The notes below the pieces were generated by a model, which searched no databases, was not told the origin of the DNA, and worked only from the letters and a program-made list of their open reading frames with translations. A stretch of DNA of 11,258 bases from Candidatus Gastranaerophilales bacterium (GTDB taxonomy: Bacteria > Cyanobacteriota > Vampirovibrionia > Gastranaerophilales > Gastranaerophilaceae). This document shows positions 6,415-11,258 of the stretch, in pieces. The position numbers were made by a program, and so were the translations under genes. The stretch is taken from NCBI GenBank assembly GCA_947624665.1, contig CANQLK010000049.1, positions 1-11,258 of the forward strand, in the 5' to 3' direction. Positions within the stretch are counted from its first letter, which is position 1. Each line of letters opens with the position of its first letter.

Positions 6415-7914
6415 TTATTTATTTTTCATTGTCGGGAATGCAATTACATCACGGATTGTGGAAGAATTGGTGAGTAGCATTACAAGCCTGTCAATGCCCA
6501 TGCCCATACCGCCTGTTGGTGGCATTCCGTATTCTAAGGCGTTAATAAAATCTTCATCAATATCGCAAGCTTCTTCATCGCCTTGTGCTTTTGCCAGTGC
6601 TTGAGCTTCAAATCTTTCACGCTGGTCAAGAGGGTCGGTTAATTCCGAAAATGCGTTTGCAAGCTCCCAACCGTTTACTTTTGATTCAAAACGCTCTGTT
6701 AATCTCGGATTGTGTCTGTGTACTTTTGCTAACGGAGAAATTTCTCTCGGGTAATCCGTTATATGTACAGGCTGTATTATATACGGCTCTACTTTATCTT
6801 CAAAAACAGCTTCCACTATTTTTCCCCAATTCATATTATCTTCAAGTTCAATGCCGAGCTTATCTGCCGCTTCTTTGGCTTGCTCTGCCGTAGTAAATTC
6901 GCCAAAATCAATGCCTGTAGCTTCTTTTATTGAACCAATCATCGTTTTTCTGTCCCACGGCGGAGTTAAATCGATTTCATTTTCGCCGTATTTTATTTTT
7001 GTTGTTCCAAGAACTTCTTTTGCTACAAAGGCTACCATATTTTCTGTTAATGTCATCATATCATTGTAGTCTACGTATGCTTGATAAAGTTCGATTGTTG
7101 TAAATTCGGGATTGTGCAATGAGTCAATGCCTTCATTTCTGAAACAGCGGTTGATTTCAAATATTTTTTCTGATAAGCCGCCAACCATAAGCCTTTTTAA
7201 ATGAAGCTCGGGAGCTATCCTCATATACATCGGTATATCTAAGGCATTATGATGCGTTTCAAACGGTCTTGCATTTGCTCCACCTGCCTGTGAATGAAGC
7301 ATCGGAGTTTCAACCTCTAAAAATCCTTGTGAGGTTAAGAATTCTCTTATTTTTTGTATGATTAACCCTCTTTTTCTGAATGTTTCTTTTACTTCCGGGT
7401 TCATTATCATGTCAACATATCTTTGACGATACCTTGTTTCAACATCCGTCAGTCCGTGGAACTTTTCGGGTAATGGCTTCAATGATTTTGTAAGTATTTC
7501 AAAATCTACGGCTTTGATACTTAATTCCCCTCTCGGAGTTCTTCTTATATCTCCCGTAAAACCTACTATATCACCTATATCAATAAGCTTTATGAGTTTT
7601 AATTTGTCCTCATTTATGTTTTGTTTATGCGAAAAAATCTGAATTTTTCCCGTATCATCCATCAGGTCAATGAACATGCCCGAGTTTCTGACAGCCATAA
7701 CACGACCTGCTACACTGTAAGTATCCGTTGTTTCTTCGCCGTTTGCCAAATCTTTGTATTTTTCCTGAAGTTCTTTAGCACTTGCCGTTTTATTAAATTT
7801 ATAAGGATATGGATTTATTCCTTTTTCTCTTAATTCTTCGGCTTTTTGTATTCTTCCCTGTCTTATTGTGTCTATTGATGAAGTTACTTCTTTTGTATTA
7901 GTTGTTTCCTGCAT
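6415..7914 (-). CDS. lysS: Lysyl-tRNA synthetase, class II
   Basis: This enzyme attaches lysine to tRNA-Lys in the cytosol using ATP. The 499 residues are full length. After an N-terminal extension comes the OB-fold anticodon-binding domain (VAGRVMAVRNSGMFIDLMD). The class II catalytic domain follows with the motif 1 region (FLEVETPMLHSQAGGANARP), motif 2 FRNEG with Arg259 followed by HNPEFTTIE, and motif 3 GMGMGIDR at 469-476 with Arg476. The start is supported by GGAGG (plus-strand 7919-7923), four bases upstream. A promoter lies immediately upstream and no T-box leader is present. The stop is followed within 40 bases by the hup promoter; I see no convincing terminator between lysS and hup, so some read-through into hup is possible. 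Confidence 0.98.
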   Translation of the reverse strand: MQETTNTKEVTSSIDTIRQGRIQKAEELREKGINPYPYKFNKTASAKELQEKYKDLANGEETTDTYSVAGRVMAVRNSGMFIDLMDDTGKIQIFSHKQNINEDKLKLIKLIDIGDIVGFTGDIRRTPRGELSIKAVDFEILTKSLKPLPEKFHGLTDVETRYRQRYVDMIMNPEVKETFRKRGLIIQKIREFLTSQGFLEVETPMLHSQAGGANARPFETHHNALDIPMYMRIAPELHLKRLMVGGLSEKIFEINRCFRNEGIDSLHNPEFTTIELYQAYVDYNDMMTLTENMVAFVAKEVLGTTKIKYGENEIDLTPPWDRKTMIGSIKEATGIDFGEFTTAEQAKEAADKLGIELEDNMNWGKIVEAVFEDKVEPYIIQPVHITDYPREISPLAKVHRHNPRLTERFESKVNGWELANAFSELTDPLDQRERFEAQALAKAQGDEEACDIDEDFINALEYGMPPTGGMGMGIDRLVMLLTNSSTIRDVIAFPTMKNK

Positions 7915-7943
7915 TTTGCCTCCGATTTTATGAAGTTTTTTTT

Positions 7944-7973
7944 ATAATAATACTTTAACAAAAAAATATTCAA
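7944..7973 (-). promoter_or_regulatory. Promoter of lysS
   Basis: On the minus strand TTGAAT (7968-7973), an 18-base spacer and TATTAT (7944-7949) precede lysS; a second TATTAT overlaps at 7947-7952. Initiation near 7937 would give a leader of about 20 bases with the GGAGG site, too short for a T-box riboswitch. Confidence 0.6.
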
Positions 7974-7992
7974 ATTGTTTTGAAATTTTAAA

Positions 7993-8017
7993 TTCGTATA
8001 TACTTCTTTTATACGAA
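7993..8017. repeat. 8-bp inverted repeat upstream of the lysS promoter
   Basis: TTCGTATA (7993-8000) and TATACGAA (8010-8017) are perfectly complementary across a 9-base spacer. The site is about 20 bases upstream of the lysS -35 and overlaps the candidate plus-strand -10, so it could be a regulator binding site. No T-run suited to a terminator follows on the plus strand. Confidence 0.5.
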
Positions 8018-8135
8018 AAAATCGAAACCGGTTCAAATTTATTCATAATTATGTATGATTTAAAAACTTAAGTGTACTGTTATTATAAACCTATATTCCT
8101 TGGAAAAAACGATGATACACATATCCCTAATCTAC

Positions 8136-8167
8136 AGCTATGATTAAATCATAGCTTTTTTCTTTTT
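8136..8167 (+). terminator. Orphan intrinsic terminator pointing rightward
   Basis: AGCTATGATT (8136-8145) and AATCATAGCT (8147-8156) form a long stem with a minimal loop (realistically about 8 bp with a 5-base loop), followed by five Ts, C and five Ts (8157-8167). On the minus strand the hairpin is followed by GTAGATTAGGG, which is not a U-tract, so it does not look like a terminator for the phosphorylase gene. Confidence 0.75.
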
Positions 8168-8172
8168 ATTAG

Positions 8173-8249
8173 TCCGAGTAAATTTTTACGAAAAGCCGAA
8201 GGTGAGAGTAAAAATTTAGCAAGCGTAATGTTGCGACACCGAATTAAAT
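8173..8249. repeat. Interspersed element, copy 2 (3' of the phosphorylase gene)
   Basis: This 77-bp copy shares with 3492-3570 the first ten bases and the last 32-base block (29 of 32 positions). It also has an internal 11-bp inverted repeat, TAAATTTTTAC (8179-8189) with GTAAAAATTTA (8208-8218), that copy 1 lacks. The GCAA/TTGC pair with eight bases between is kept (8219-8222, 8231-8234). It ends one base from the phosphorylase stop, in the same orientation relative to that gene as copy 1 has to mutS2. Confidence 0.7.
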
Positions 8250-8250
8250 G

Positions 8251-9555
8251 TTAATCAATAATTTTGTAAATAAGATTAACGGGTTCGGGTTTATTTTCGC
8301 AGATTTCAAAGGCGGATAAAATCAGTTTTTCAGATTCTGATATGCTTTCTTGTTTGTTTGTATAAATGATTGCAATGGTATCACCTTCATTTACCGCTTC
8401 CGTGAACTTCTTTGAAAGATAAATTCCTGCGCTGTAATCAATTAAATCGGATTTTTTCTCTCTGCCTGCACCTAAGTTTTTGCATGCCTTTGCTATTTTT
8501 AGTGCATCTGTATTGTTAACATATCCTTTTTTTGTTGATTTTACTTCATATTTAATTTTTGAGTGCGGAAGTTTTGAATAATCTTGAATAATATCGGCAT
8601 TTCCACCTTGAGATATAATGATTTCTTTGAATTTATCAAGAGCTTTTCCGCTATATATAAGTTCATCCAAATATTTATATGCTTCTTCTTTAAGTGTATA
8701 TTTCCCTGCTTTTTCTAAAGCCTTAAAGCAAAGTGTATAAGTAATTTCTCTTAAATCATCTTCCATATTGCCCTTAAGGAATTCAATAACCTCCTGTATT
8801 TCAACGGAATTACCAATAGCTCTTCCTAAAGGTTGATTCATAGAACTGATAACGGCACAAATATTTCCGTTAAGACGTTTTCCTACTTCAACCATAATAT
8901 TGGAAAGCTTTTCGGCTTCTTCCGTAGTCTTAATAAAAGCTCCCGAGCCGTATTTGACGTCTAATATAATATGATTAGCACCAGAAGCTAATTTTTTTGA
9001 AACAACGGAAGATGCTATTAATGGAATAATATCAACGGTAGAAGTAACATCTCTTAGAGCATACAACTTACCGTCAGCAGGGGCAAGAGATAATGTTTGT
9101 GCTGCTATTGCCGTTTTATGCTCTTTTACTTTCTCTTTAAATTCTTTAATTGAAAGATTAGTTCTGAAATTCGGAATGGATTCAAGTTTATCAATAGTTC
9201 CGCCTGTATGACCCAGTCCTCTGCCCGATAATTTGGCACTGTATAGACCTGCTGAAGCTATTAAAGGTAAGAATATTAAAGTTATTTTATCTCCGACTCC
9301 TCCTGTCGAGTGCTTGTCTATAATATTATCGGATATGTCTTTTAAATCCAAAGTCTCGCCTGATTCTACCATATATTTTGTCAAAAGAGTTGTCTCATCC
9401 GTGTCCATTCCTTTAAAATAAATTGCCATTAGTAATGCACTTGTTTGATAGTCCTCTATTGAGCCGTTCATTACTCCGTTTATAAAGAACTTTATTTCTT
9501 CTTCGTTCAGGCTTAAACCTTTTTTCTTTTTTTCAATAATATCCGTAATTTTCAT
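8251..9555 (-). CDS. pdp: Pyrimidine-nucleoside (thymidine) phosphorylase
   Basis: This cytosolic salvage enzyme splits thymidine and probably (deoxy)uridine with phosphate into free base and (deoxy)ribose-1-phosphate. The start at 9555 gives 434 residues, close to Bacillus subtilis Pdp (433), and follows AGGAG (9561-9565) at five bases; the frame is open further upstream to 9588 but that extension lies in a terminator hairpin. Visible are the small helical domain (MKITDIIEKKKKGLSLNEEEI), the phosphate-binding KHSTGGVGD at 81-89, SGRGLGHTGG at 110-119 followed by TIDKLESI, LYALRDVTSTVD, the catalytic-domain stretch DVKYGSGAF, and the C-terminal LGAGREKKSD barrel region. Only motif reading supports this; thymidine-specific DeoA and broader Pdp cannot be told apart with certainty here, though length and the N-terminus lean to Pdp. 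The sequence holds no visible promoter between the preceding terminator and this gene. Confidence 0.93.
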   Translation of the reverse strand: MKITDIIEKKKKGLSLNEEEIKFFINGVMNGSIEDYQTSALLMAIYFKGMDTDETTLLTKYMVESGETLDLKDISDNIIDKHSTGGVGDKITLIFLPLIASAGLYSAKLSGRGLGHTGGTIDKLESIPNFRTNLSIKEFKEKVKEHKTAIAAQTLSLAPADGKLYALRDVTSTVDIIPLIASSVVSKKLASGANHIILDVKYGSGAFIKTTEEAEKLSNIMVEVGKRLNGNICAVISSMNQPLGRAIGNSVEIQEVIEFLKGNMEDDLREITYTLCFKALEKAGKYTLKEEAYKYLDELIYSGKALDKFKEIIISQGGNADIIQDYSKLPHSKIKYEVKSTKKGYVNNTDALKIAKACKNLGAGREKKSDLIDYSAGIYLSKKFTEAVNEGDTIAIIYTNKQESISESEKLILSAFEICENKPEPVNLIYKIID

Positions 9556-9560
9556 GTAAA

Positions 9561-9565
9561 CTCCT
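9561..9565 (-). promoter_or_regulatory. Ribosome binding site deciding the phosphorylase start
   Basis: AGGAG on the minus strand lies five bases before the ATG at 9553-9555 and favours that codon over the in-frame ATGs 15 and 33 bases further upstream. Confidence 0.8.
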
Positions 9566-9579
9566 GTCATAAATCGGTA

Positions 9580-9625
9580 AAAATTCAAAAGAAGCCCTTA
9601 CATGCTATGTTTAGGCTTCTTTTGA
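9580..9625 (-). terminator. Intrinsic terminator after the second OmpH/Skp gene
   Basis: A perfect 12-bp stem (TCAAAAGAAGCC at 9585-9596, GGCTTCTTTTGA at 9614-9625) encloses a 17-base loop that itself contains ACAT/ATGT pairing. On the minus strand it is followed by A and five Ts. It ends about 20 bases before the ribosome binding site of the phosphorylase gene. Confidence 0.82.
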
Positions 9626-9640
9626 GTTGAATAAAAATTG

Positions 9641-10096
9641 TTATTTTTGCGGTTGAGAATTTAAATATTGAATAATATCATTAGTAACATCAACGCCGCC
9701 TGCATATATAACTCCGCCATCAACAACTGCATCTAATTTCTTTGCTGCGGCTACTGCCTTACATGCTGCCATTACGTTATCTCTTATGACTTTTTCTTTT
9801 TGGTTTCTTAAATTATAAATTCTTTCTTCTTTAGCTTGAAATTCTTTTTGTGTTTGGTCTTCAAAAGTCTTTTTCTGAATGGGTGATTCTATTGTTTTGT
9901 ATTGTTTGTCTTTTGAAATTGCGTATTCCTGTAGCTCCGTGTATTTATTATCAATATCTTTATATGCGTTACGGGCAAAAGAATATTCACTTAATACCTT
10001 TTGAAAGTCAGCATAGCCTATTGTTGCTGCATTTGCCGTTAAATTTACACATATCATTATTAATAATACGCTTAATAATCGTTTCATCTTTTTCAT
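9641..10096 (-). CDS. OmpH/Skp family periplasmic chaperone (151 aa)
   Basis: OmpH/Skp proteins are trimeric periplasmic chaperones that hold unfolded outer membrane proteins. The ATG at 10094-10096 is chosen because a strong AGGAGG (10104-10109) lies seven bases upstream and because the product then begins with a classic signal peptide: MKKMKR, a hydrophobic stretch, and a likely cleavage after Ala-Asn-Ala at residue 23. The mature part starts with the family strand IGYADFQKVLSEY, continues into charged helices of the Skp arms (about residues 45-110), and ends with the strand pair VVDGGVIYAGGVDVTNDIIQYLN, typical of OmpH. It follows a paralogue on the same strand but has its own promoter, and a terminator comes after it. 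An upstream in-frame ATG (10192) would hide the signal peptide and is unlikely. It supports an organism with an outer membrane. Confidence 0.9.
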   Translation of the reverse strand: MKKMKRLLSVLLIMICVNLTANAATIGYADFQKVLSEYSFARNAYKDIDNKYTELQEYAISKDKQYKTIESPIQKKTFEDQTQKEFQAKEERIYNLRNQKEKVIRDNVMAACKAVAAAKKLDAVVDGGVIYAGGVDVTNDIIQYLNSQPQK

Positions 10097-10103
10097 ATTA
10101 TTT

Positions 10104-10109
10104 CCTCCT
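10104..10109 (-). promoter_or_regulatory. Ribosome binding site deciding the start of the 151-aa OmpH/Skp gene
   Basis: AGGAGG on the minus strand lies seven bases before the ATG at 10094-10096, directly in front of the signal peptide, and rules against the longer frame that begins 96 bases upstream. Confidence 0.88.
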
Positions 10110-10125
10110 GAATTGTCATAAAGAT

Positions 10126-10154
10126 ATTTTAACAAATGTATTTTATTTAGACAA
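10126..10154 (-). promoter_or_regulatory. Promoter of the 151-aa OmpH/Skp gene
   Basis: On the minus strand TTGTCT (10149-10154), a 17-base spacer and TAAAAT (10126-10131) precede the gene. The inverted repeat ACAATAA/TTATTGT (10151-10157, 10164-10170) overlaps the -35, and AACAAATGT occurs twice nearby (10131-10139 and 10189-10197). Confidence 0.5.
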
Positions 10155-10193
10155 TAAAATATATTATTGTTCTTCATATATTTTATTAACAAA

Positions 10194-10235
10194 TGTTTAA
10201 AAAAATAAGCTGTAGTTCATATACAGCTTATTTTA
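10194..10235 (-). terminator. Intrinsic terminator after the first OmpH/Skp gene
   Basis: AATAAGCTGTA (10204-10214) and TACAGCTTATT (10222-10232) pair over at least 11 bp around a 7-base loop, and A/T pairs extend the stem. On the minus strand seven Ts follow (10199-10205). It lies about 20 bases after the stop of the 155-aa gene. Confidence 0.9.
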
Positions 10236-10255
10236 TAAGAATTTAAAAAAGAATA

Positions 10256-10723
10256 TTATTTGATTTGTTTAGCTACTTCATTTGTTATATCAATACCGCC
10301 GGATAAAACAACACCTTTGGCAAGTACAAGATTGAAGCCGTTTTGTTTAGCGTTTGTATCTATAATGGAAGAAATATTTTTATCGATAGCCATTAATCTT
10401 GTTTCATAGTCTTTTGCGATGGCTTCTCTTTTAGCTTTAAATTCTTTATCATATTTAGCTTCAAGCGCTTTTTTCTTAGTTGCATCTTTTTCTTTAGCTA
10501 AAGCAGCTTTTGCTGTTTCAATAAATTTAGCTAATTCCTGACCTTTTTTAGCCTGTTCATCTTTTAATGCTTTAACTTGAGATGAAGAAGCTACAACTTT
10601 TTGTACGTCAACAACTGCTACTTTGTAATTTGACGGTACATCAGATACTGCAAAGTTAGATGTTGCAAGTCCTATAACAAATGCAAATAATGCGACCGAT
10701 AAAATTTTAGCTGTATTTTTCAT
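10256..10723 (-). CDS. OmpH/Skp family periplasmic chaperone (155 aa)
   Basis: A second OmpH/Skp-type periplasmic chaperone for outer membrane protein precursors. The 155 residues begin with a signal-like sequence (MKNTAKI, then a hydrophobic run to about residue 20, with possible cleavage between residues 21 and 31). The mature protein opens with the family strand YKVAVVDVQKVVASS, carries a very Lys/Ala/Glu-rich helical section (about 50-120) forming the coiled-coil arms, and ends with LVLAKGVVLSGGIDITNEVAKQIK, the usual OmpH C-terminus. It shares the GG(V/I)D(V/I)TN ending with its neighbour at 9641-10096 but is otherwise quite different, so the duplication is old. AGGAG (10730-10734) lies six bases before the ATG. 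It has its own promoter and terminator, so the two paralogues appear to be separate transcription units. Confidence 0.92.
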   Translation of the reverse strand: MKNTAKILSVALFAFVIGLATSNFAVSDVPSNYKVAVVDVQKVVASSSQVKALKDEQAKKGQELAKFIETAKAALAKEKDATKKKALEAKYDKEFKAKREAIAKDYETRLMAIDKNISSIIDTNAKQNGFNLVLAKGVVLSGGIDITNEVAKQIK

Positions 10724-10749
10724 AAATGTCTCCTTTTTTTAATAAATGT

Positions 10750-10778
10750 ATTCTATCATTTTTTTTTAATTTTTTCAA
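10750..10778 (-). promoter_or_regulatory. Promoter of the 155-aa OmpH/Skp gene
   Basis: On the minus strand TTGAAA (10773-10778), a 17-base spacer and TAGAAT (10750-10755), with TGA directly before the -10 (extended -10). It sits in the short gap after the mtnA stop, showing that the OmpH genes need not depend on mtnA transcription. Confidence 0.7.
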
Positions 10779-10794
10779 TTAATGGAAGGCTAAT

Positions 10795-11258
10795 CTAAAT
10801 AACGGAAAAAGCATTTTTAATAGAAGAAGTAAAGTCGGGTTTTAATATGCCTTTTTCGGTTATAATTCCCGTAATAAGCTCGTTTGGGGTAACGTCAAAT
10901 CCGGGGTTTATTATATTTACGTCTTTAGCGCAAATCCAATCACCGTTTATATGTGTTACTTCTTCATGATTTCTTTCTTCAATCGGAATATCTTTGCCTG
11001 ATTTAATTGAAATATCAATCGTGGATAAAGGTGCTGCGATATAAAACGGTATATTATGATATTTTGCTGAAATAGCAACGGTATAAGTACCGATTTTATT
11101 GGCGGTATCACCGTTAGCTGCAATTCTGTCGGCACCTACAACAACCATATCAATCATGCCTTTAGACATAAAATAAGAACACATGCCGTCTGTGATTAAA
11201 GTTGTGGGAATACCGTCTTGAGTAAGCTCCCACGTGGTAAGCCTTGCACCCTGCTGAC
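10795..11258 (-). CDS. mtnA: Methylthioribose-1-phosphate isomerase MtnA, C-terminal part (5' end outside window)
   Basis: MtnA converts 5-methylthioribose-1-phosphate to 5-methylthioribulose-1-phosphate in the methionine salvage pathway, in the cytosol. The frame is open to the right edge and shows the last 153 residues. Recognisable are QGARLTTWEL and IPTTLITDGM near the edge, the active-site stretch VVGADRIAANGDTANKIGTY whose Asp corresponds to the family's catalytic Asp, IPFYIAAPLSTID, the IPIEER signature, and the closing NPGFDVTPNELITGIITEKG. The catalytic Cys lies upstream, outside the window. The IPIEER motif and the ending distinguish it from the related eIF2B alpha subunit and ribose-1,5-bisphosphate isomerase. 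The stop is TAG at 10795-10797; the promoter of the next gene follows within 20 bases and I see no hairpin terminator between them. Confidence 0.95.
   Translation of the reverse strand, partial: QQGARLTTWELTQDGIPTTLITDGMCSYFMSKGMIDMVVVGADRIAANGDTANKIGTYTVAISAKYHNIPFYIAAPLSTIDISIKSGKDIPIEERNHEEVTHINGDWICAKDVNIINPGFDVTPNELITGIITEKGILKPDFTSSIKNAFSVI

Larger units (their letters stand above)
7915..8250. other. 336-bp gene-free gap between lysS and the phosphorylase gene
   Basis: No coding region is supportable here. Reading upward, the gap holds the lysS ribosome binding site and promoter (to 7973), an 8-bp inverted repeat (7993-8000 with 8010-8017), three short perfect palindromes (AACCGGTT at 8026-8033, CATAATTATG at 8044-8053, ACTTAAGT at 8066-8073), a plus-strand terminator (8136-8167) and repeat copy 2 (8173-8249). 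Because that terminator has no plus-strand gene before it, a short plus-strand transcript is possible. A weak promoter, TTGTTT (7975-7980), 18 bases and TATACT (7999-8004), would give an RNA of about 155 bases ending at the terminator. The only short ORF touching it (ATG at 8112, 11 codons, stop inside the hairpin) lacks a ribosome binding site. Confidence 0.5.

Noticed and set aside
6385..6417. Terminator hairpin after lysS
   Set aside because: The only pairing (CAG with CTG across AT-rich bases) is too weak and has no proper U-tract on the minus strand.
7915..8135. T-box riboswitch upstream of lysS
   Set aside because: No conserved T-box sequence or tRNA-acceptor-binding bulge is visible, and the inferred lysS leader is only about 20 bases.
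8112..8147. 11-codon ORF ending in the orphan terminator
   Set aside because: It has no ribosome binding site and is within chance expectation for AT-rich sequence.
9556..9588. 11-residue N-terminal extension of the phosphorylase
   Set aside because: It overlaps the terminator hairpin and the ribosome binding site; the shorter start gives the normal family length.
10097..10192. 32-residue N-terminal extension of the 151-aa OmpH/Skp protein
   Set aside because: The extension covers the promoter and the AGGAGG site and would bury the signal peptide.

Overview
This window is an AT-rich bacterial chromosome segment holding ten genes, two of them cut by the window edges. All ten are ordinary chromosomal genes; I see no transposase, integrase, phage gene, CRISPR array, tRNA or rRNA. 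Two secreted OmpH/Skp-type chaperones imply an outer membrane, while mutS2, clpB, hup and the pyrimidine-nucleoside phosphorylase look like the low-GC Firmicutes versions. That mix would fit a low-GC diderm such as the non-photosynthetic cyanobacterial relatives (Vampirovibrionia/Gastranaerophilales), but this placement is inference and no marker here proves it.

Layout. Positions 1-655 (+) carry the end of ClpB, closed by a strong terminator that may also serve the converging small gene at 722-1024 (-), of unknown function. From 1134 (+) an Asn/Gln-rich protein of unknown function, perhaps related to the FliK C-terminal domain, overlaps the start of radA (2125-3489, +). radA converges on mutS2 (3576-5945, -); the short gap is almost filled by a roughly 79-bp element that recurs, diverged, at 8173-8249. 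Then, all on the minus strand and reading toward lower coordinates, come the methylthioribose-1-phosphate isomerase mtnA (from the right edge to 10795), two OmpH/Skp paralogues (10723-10256 and 10096-9641), pyrimidine-nucleoside phosphorylase (9555-8251), lysS (7914-6415), hup (6314-6021) and mutS2. A 336-bp gene-free gap separates lysS from the phosphorylase. It holds the lysS promoter, several palindromes, an orphan plus-strand terminator and the second repeat copy.

How it works together. The set is housekeeping: protein disaggregation (ClpB), recombination and DNA damage handling (RadA, MutS2), nucleoid structure (HU), Lys-tRNA charging (LysS), nucleoside salvage, methionine salvage (MtnA) and envelope protein chaperoning (the OmpH/Skp pair). 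The minus-strand genes are not one clean operon: hup, lysS and both OmpH genes have recognisable promoters of their own, and strong hairpins with U-tracts follow hup and both OmpH genes. Two of those terminators lie only about 16-30 bases before the start of the next gene (mutS2 and the phosphorylase), so those genes probably rely on read-through or on promoters I cannot recognise.

I did not find a clear new biological system. The items most worth a second look are the interspersed 3'-end element, the orphan terminator with its possible small RNA, the terminator-next-to-start arrangement, and the possible FliK-like protein encoded with radA.
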